5,457 bases of DNA from an uncultured beta proteobacterium (lineage in GTDB: Bacteria > Pseudomonadota > Gammaproteobacteria > Burkholderiales > Burkholderiaceae_C). The first letter of the stretch is position 1. The number at the start of each line of letters is the position of its first letter. Where the stretch lies: assembly GCA_903927495.1 (NCBI GenBank), contig CAIYNH010000905.1, positions 1-5,457 of the forward strand, in the 5' to 3' direction. Of the stretch, positions 1 to 3,495 are shown one piece after another. A model generated the notes under the pieces. That model had not been told where the DNA came from. It saw only the letters and a list, made by a program, of their open reading frames with translations, and ran no database searches. Both the position numbers and the translations under genes were made by a program.

Positions 1-623
1 CCATCCGCACCTGCTGTGTTCGATGCGGAAGTGTCAGCAATACTATTACGGTTTCCAACCAGCACGTTTTGGCCTGACATCATGGCTGCGGTTGCCTTTG
101 AAATATCAACCTCAACCCGACGCTTGCCGCTATCAACGGCCGTTTTGGCACTGTCTCGTACTACAGTTTGAATTTGCAACAAATTTGGCAAATTCATATT
201 GGGCATAGCCACTTTCATTTCTTCAGCCAGCTTGAAGTTTGGATCTATCGAAGCGGCTTTTTCAAAAAATGCCTGTGCCTCGGCAAATTTGCCTTCATCT
301 TTCAAATCAAGACCTTGGGAAAAAGCTTTAAAGGCATCCAAGTTGGTAGTTTGAAACTTTTCCAAACGCATCCTTACCTCAGTTGGCAGTTGGTTCAGAT
401 CAATTCCCGACGAGCGCAAAATTCCGTACATCATCGACTTTTGGGCTTTGAAAAAGCCCGACATAGCCCCTTTTTCATTCATTACCCCCAGGCTCTGACC
501 AGAAACACTGTCCATCACCGCACTTTCAAGCTCAAACTCCTCACCATGTGCGGACAGCAAAGTCACCGATGTTAAGCATCCAATCAAACTGCGCATGACC
601 CATTTGTAATTTTGCTGTGCCAT
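1..623 (-). CDS. Exported protein with second half of a CsgG/FlgO-like domain and a TPR unit (partial, runs off left edge)
   Basis: An open frame of 207 codons runs from the ATG at 623-621 to the window edge with no stop, so the C-terminus is missing. Residues 1-27 look like a Sec signal peptide: a basic start (K7, R11), a hydrophobic run at 12-25, and A-H-G before the acidic EEFELE. Residues 28-75 resemble the later strands and last helix of CsgG/FlgO-type domains (strand, 'D-x-V-S-G-Q' turn, strand, then a helix ending GIDL). Residues 95-131 form a TPR unit (AFSQGLDLKDEGKFAEAQAFFEKA, then DPNF). Residues 140-207 show no known domain and become rich in Ser, Asn, Ala and Thr. The start codon overlaps the stop of the upstream gene and has its own GGAG site, so translation is probably coupled. 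L-I-G-C at 13-16 resembles a lipobox, but the hydrophobic stretch before it is short and contains R11. Family assignment is by pattern recognition, and the function is unknown. Confidence 0.75.
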   Translation of the reverse strand, partial: MAQQNYKWVMRSLIGCLTSVTLLSAHGEEFELESAVMDSVSGQSLGVMNEKGAMSGFFKAQKSMMYGILRSSGIDLNQLPTEVRMRLEKFQTTNLDAFKAFSQGLDLKDEGKFAEAQAFFEKAASIDPNFKLAEEMKVAMPNMNLPNLLQIQTVVRDSAKTAVDSGKRRVEVDISKATAAMMSGQNVLVGNRNSIADTSASNTAGAD

Positions 624-634
624 CACTGTGCTCC
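621..634 (-). promoter_or_regulatory. Ribosome binding site and TGATG overlap at the gene 3 / gene 4 junction
   Basis: On the minus strand GGAG lies at 634-631, seven bases before the ATG at 623-621. The upstream gene stops with TGA at 625-623, so the two genes share the A of TGATG. A good Shine-Dalgarno site inside the end of gene 3 plus the overlap fixes this start. It suggests that ribosomes finishing gene 3 reinitiate on gene 4, giving linked amounts of the two products. A later in-frame ATG at 596 would give a shorter signal peptide but has no comparable site. Confidence 0.75.
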
Positions 635-1798
635 AAAACTGCCGACAATTACTTTTTCCGCACGCATCAGACGACCCGAGCGAACAGCGGAGGACTCTTC
701 CGTCAAACCACTATCGCCCAAACGCATTTCAGCCAATAGTTTCTGCACTTTTTCACGCTCAAGTACTTTTAGACCGGGTACTTGCGTCAAATCGGCAATG
801 ACAACGGCAGCAATACCTTTGGCCATAGCGCGGTAAATTGGGTCGCCGCGACTGGCGAACGTTTGGACGGCGATGCTGTTAGGCTCTGGAGGGGCATTGG
901 CCAAAGACTTCTCTTGCGTCAGTGCACGGGCAACCTCTTCCTGCAGTTGGTGTGTGGAAAGCAAGGTGATGGTTTTTGGCACTTCACGCTCAATTGCGGC
1001 TTGCGGATCATCTTTCAGATATTTTTGCAGCAGCAACAGGGCCTGGGCGTTGTCTTGTTGTTCAAGCGCGATCAAACCAAGGTAATAAGAGACCACTGTT
1101 TCTGATGGGTTCTCGGTTTGAACAGCTAGCAGTTCAGCCTTGGCCACAAGGTAGTCACTTTTTCGAAACGCTTCAATCCCGGTTAGCAATCGATTCGTCA
1201 CTGCTTGCCTGGCAAGCTCGGCCAGCGTCAAGTTGGTATCGTCGTCCAGTATGGAAGGAGGTTTGACCAACACTTCAGGCCTGTTGCCAGTGCTACTCAG
1301 TCGAAATATTTTTTCTTTTAAAACTGAGCGTCCTCCTGCGTATTCCACCATCGCTTCACCGCCATGGCCTCTGCCGTACACGCCTGCGGGCAAGGTGCAG
1401 CCAGTCATGCAGGTATGGAGTTTTAAATAGCCGCTGGCGCGAATCTGTCGATCTAGCGCACGCACTGTCCAAAATACGTCAGGGCTCGTGGTTGTCAAGC
1501 GCAGCCCACCTAGAACCAGAGCCAGATTTGCTTTGGAGTCATCAGAAAATTGCACCTTGCTCGCCGGGGGCAAAACAATCAGCGCGCCATCCTTCATGCG
1601 CAGCTGCAACCGTCCAGCCACACCGGTGCTGGCGGCGCTGACTTCGACATCCATTCCCAAGCGGGCCGGCACCCAATGACCAGCTTGTTCAAGCATGGCC
1701 TCATTCTCGACTAATACCACCCGACCTGTGGCCGAAAAACCGGCCGTAGGCCACAATATCGCCGCTGCCAGTGGCAGCCATATCCATCGATTGCACAT
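623..1798 (-). CDS. Exported FecR-like / TPR / CsgG-like (first half) envelope protein
   Basis: The predicted product has 391 residues. Residues 1-23 are a signal peptide (a basic N-terminus, the hydrophobic run WLPLAAAILW, and a small-residue cleavage region TAGFSA). Residues about 45-165 resemble the FecR domain: TGVAGRLQLRMKDGALIVLPPAS followed by beta-rich sequence with a glycine-rich 'YGRGHGG' turn and a C130-x3-C134 pair that could form a disulfide. Residues 197-265 look like two TPR-type helical hairpins. Residues 308-391 match the start of CsgG/FlgO-type domains: a strand SIAVQTF, a helix AKGIAAVVIADL, V-P-G-L-K-V-L-E-R, the KVQKLLAEMRLG helix, and the strand KVIVGSF. The protein stops there, although such domains normally continue with more strands and a helix; that remainder appears at the start of the next gene. 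Start choice: ATG at 1798 has the best spacing from GAGGAG at 1811-1806. ATG at 1801 is also possible; the longer TTG start at 1813 would lie on top of the binding site. There is no sigma factor or TonB receptor nearby, so this is unlikely to be a classical FecR regulator; a structural or assembly role is inferred. Confidence 0.82.
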   Translation of the reverse strand: MCNRWIWLPLAAAILWPTAGFSATGRVVLVENEAMLEQAGHWVPARLGMDVEVSAASTGVAGRLQLRMKDGALIVLPPASKVQFSDDSKANLALVLGGLRLTTTSPDVFWTVRALDRQIRASGYLKLHTCMTGCTLPAGVYGRGHGGEAMVEYAGGRSVLKEKIFRLSSTGNRPEVLVKPPSILDDDTNLTLAELARQAVTNRLLTGIEAFRKSDYLVAKAELLAVQTENPSETVVSYYLGLIALEQQDNAQALLLLQKYLKDDPQAAIEREVPKTITLLSTHQLQEEVARALTQEKSLANAPPEPNSIAVQTFASRGDPIYRAMAKGIAAVVIADLTQVPGLKVLEREKVQKLLAEMRLGDSGLTEESSAVRSGRLMRAEKVIVGSFGAQ

Positions 1799-1805
1799 CA
1801 TCAAT

Positions 1806-1811
1806 CTCCTC
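1806..1811 (-). promoter_or_regulatory. Strong ribosome binding site overlapping the stop codon of gene 2
   Basis: GAGGAG at 1811-1806 on the minus strand is preceded by T, so the TGA stop of gene 2 (1812-1810) is embedded in TTTTGAGGAG. It lies seven bases before the ATG at 1798 and four before the ATG at 1801. It decides the start of gene 3 in favour of these ATGs over the TTG at 1813, and it implies coupling of the two genes. Confidence 0.8.
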
Positions 1812-3141
1812 AAAATTCGCGCCGAACCTTGGCTACCCAGGAACTCCGGGTAAAGTCATACAGGTTCTGATTAGATTTGTTGTCTGACACCTGCAACTCC
1901 AAACGTGCCGACCAGTTCGGGTCAATTGCATAGTTCAAACCCAGATCGGCAGCGTACATGGTGTCATTGCGCACTGTGCCAAAGGCCATGTCTGCTTGGT
2001 CAAACACTTGCTGTTGCCAGGTGATGCCTGCGCTCACCCCAATCCGCTCATGCGGTGAGGCACCGGCAAAAATGCGCGCTGTTTGGATCAACCGACCCAA
2101 ATCATTGCGCATGCGTAAATTGCGCTCCTTTGTGATGCTAAACCTTGCCCCTAGCGAGGGATGAAAAGCCACTTCATCAAAGGTTTGATTGAGGCTGCCG
2201 CCCAATGTGATCAGGTTGGCATCACGCACCCTGTTGGCTCCCGCATGTGAGACCTCACCATACTGGGTAAAACCAGACAGAATTCGGCCTGGTGCTACGG
2301 TGTACTGGGCTTCTCCAGTAACCGAAAACATATCTCGGTATTGAGCGCCGCTCACTTCCATCATGCTTTGGGAAACCGAAACCCGGTACAACCCAGAATC
2401 CTTGAGGTACGAGAACCCGGTAAACGCACCGTAGTTATTGAGGTTGTAGGCACTCTCATTTCGGTTTACTCTGAAATCAAAATCACCCCCGGCAAAAACG
2501 GCTAATTGGGGTGATACACGCTTCACCCATTGGCCGCCTGTGGTTAACTGTGAATAGGCATCAGCAATGGCCTGAGTTGAGGCGGACGCAATGGGAATAC
2601 TTCCTGTCATCAGATCAATCGTGGTGTTATAGGTGCCACCATTCACATTGGTGTCATGTCCAATACCGAGGTCCACATAAAACCTAGATGTAGCTCGCAA
2701 GGCAGTACTGTCACGCGTTTGCATCGACACCAAATAGCGACGAATGTTGTCTTGCACCGCTTTGGGTGGATTGTGTTTGAGCACAAACTCAAATTCTGTC
2801 CTGGCTCGAACATATTCGCCCAACAAAAAATAGCCCCGAGCCATTTCAAGTCGAGCCCTGTCGTTGGCCGGAATGGCTGACAGGTGCCGCTCCAGTGCGA
2901 GCACGCCTTCAGGCACATGACCCGCTCCAATTGCAGCCAATCCGTAAAGAAAATCAAAGTGTGGCGTTCCAATCTCCTGCGGGTTGGCTTGAGAAATTTT
3001 GTAGGCGGCCTCAAACTGACCCGAGTCCACCATCTTGCGCACGTCGTCCAAAGGTGTGGCATGGGTCAAGGCAGTCCCAATCAAGCTCAACGCCACTCCA
3101 AACCATTTCACCCTACAGCTGAAATTCATTGTGTAATTCAT
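1810..3141 (-). CDS. Slam-like (DUF560-type) outer-membrane beta-barrel protein with TPR-like N-terminal domain
   Basis: The product has 443 residues. Residues 1-28 form a signal peptide (R10/K12, hydrophobic 13-26, cleavage near THA). Residues 30-140 are helical and TPR-like: VRKMVDSGQFEAAYKISQ, then HFDFLYGLAAIGAGHVPEGVLALERHL, then ARLEMARGYFLLGEYVRARTEFEFVLKHNPP. From about 152 the sequence switches to alternating beta strands, opening with FYVDLGIGHDTNVN, and continues to a C-terminal aromatic strand ending in Phe (WVAKVRREF), the usual signal for barrel insertion by BAM. This two-part layout and the length match the surface lipoprotein assembly modifier family (DUF560, Slam), whose known members move lipoproteins or hemophilin-type proteins across the outer membrane. 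No POTRA domains are seen, so it is not a TpsB/FhaC-type transporter. It follows the repeat protein by 39 bases, so that protein may be its substrate; this is inference. Both possible starts, ATG at 3141 and ATG at 3129, lack a clear Shine-Dalgarno site; 3141 is chosen as the first ATG. Confidence 0.8.
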   Translation of the reverse strand: MNYTMNFSCRVKWFGVALSLIGTALTHATPLDDVRKMVDSGQFEAAYKISQANPQEIGTPHFDFLYGLAAIGAGHVPEGVLALERHLSAIPANDRARLEMARGYFLLGEYVRARTEFEFVLKHNPPKAVQDNIRRYLVSMQTRDSTALRATSRFYVDLGIGHDTNVNGGTYNTTIDLMTGSIPIASASTQAIADAYSQLTTGGQWVKRVSPQLAVFAGGDFDFRVNRNESAYNLNNYGAFTGFSYLKDSGLYRVSVSQSMMEVSGAQYRDMFSVTGEAQYTVAPGRILSGFTQYGEVSHAGANRVRDANLITLGGSLNQTFDEVAFHPSLGARFSITKERNLRMRNDLGRLIQTARIFAGASPHERIGVSAGITWQQQVFDQADMAFGTVRNDTMYAADLGLNYAIDPNWSARLELQVSDNKSNQNLYDFTRSSWVAKVRREF

Positions 3142-3180
3142 GTTCTGACTACTTGTTTTATTGGAGATTTGTGGACTTGA
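3142..3180 (-). other. Short intergenic gap between repeat protein and Slam-like gene, no clear ribosome binding site
   Basis: These 39 bases are AT-rich. They show no hairpin able to act as a terminator, no convincing promoter, and no Shine-Dalgarno match close to the ATG at 3141. The gap is in the same frame as both flanking genes: the only stop between them is the TGA of the repeat protein. An ATG at 3184-3182 overlaps that TGA and opens an eight-codon frame (M-I-K-S-T-N-L-Q) that stops at 3160-3158, sixteen bases before the next gene's ATG. Whether this small frame is translated cannot be told from sequence alone. Confidence 0.5.
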
Positions 3181-3495
3181 TCATGGGTTAATCGGCTTAT
3201 TAAGCAGTCGTTGATCAATGGAAAGCAAAGGTAATTTACGTACAAAATCAAGATCAAATTTGGTGTCTGCCTGCAGCGCAACTGGAGCTTCTACCTTGAA
3301 TGTAGGTACATCTGTCACACCGAGCCCATTTGCCGATGACACGCTTACATTCTCAACGCGGTATTCCTGCTTTGAGCTCGCAGTGCCGGTCAACACTTCT
3401 TGCTGCGTCTTCAGTTCAGCTTTGGTTCGGTCTTCTTCTTTGATATCGACTTCAACAAAGTACACAGGATTTGGATCTTGTGCTACCTTGGGCGG
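3181..3495 (-). other. C-terminal tail of the repeat protein, no recognised domain (104 codons)
   Basis: After a Pro-rich hinge (PRPPKV) the composition changes from Gly/Ser/Thr-rich repeats to a charged stretch with EVDIKEEDRTKAELK and later FDLDFVRKLP, ending KPINP. It has no repeat register, no Cys, no transmembrane segment and no barrel signature. A tail of this sort could be a recognition, anchoring or folding element for the export machinery, but nothing in the sequence shows which. Confidence 0.5.

Noticed and set aside
168..575. Plus-strand open frame of 135 codons
   Set aside because: It lies entirely opposite gene 4, which has a signal peptide, domain resemblance and a good ribosome binding site. 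The plus-strand translation shows no recognisable domain and no site before its ATG.
570..623. Lipoprotein signal (L-I-G-C) at the start of gene 4
   Set aside because: Only a short hydrophobic stretch interrupted by Arg precedes the Cys, while the better hydrophobic run continues past it to a normal A-H-G cleavage site.
623..660. Genes 3 and 4 as one gene broken by a simple frameshift
   Set aside because: Not fully excluded, but joining the frames leaves about 30 residues, signal-peptide-like and hydrophobic, in the middle of the domain, and a ribosome binding site stands before the second start. Two genes fit better.
2643..3062. Minus-strand open frame of 139 codons in another frame
   Set aside because: It sits inside the TPR-like part of the Slam-like gene, which has a full signal peptide to C-terminal Phe structure. 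The alternative translation is Trp- and Cys-rich without domain resemblance.
3139..3183. Read-through fusion of the repeat protein with the barrel protein (same frame, single TGA)
   Set aside because: The next protein begins with its own complete signal peptide, which would be pointless inside a fusion, and no recoding signal is visible after the TGA.
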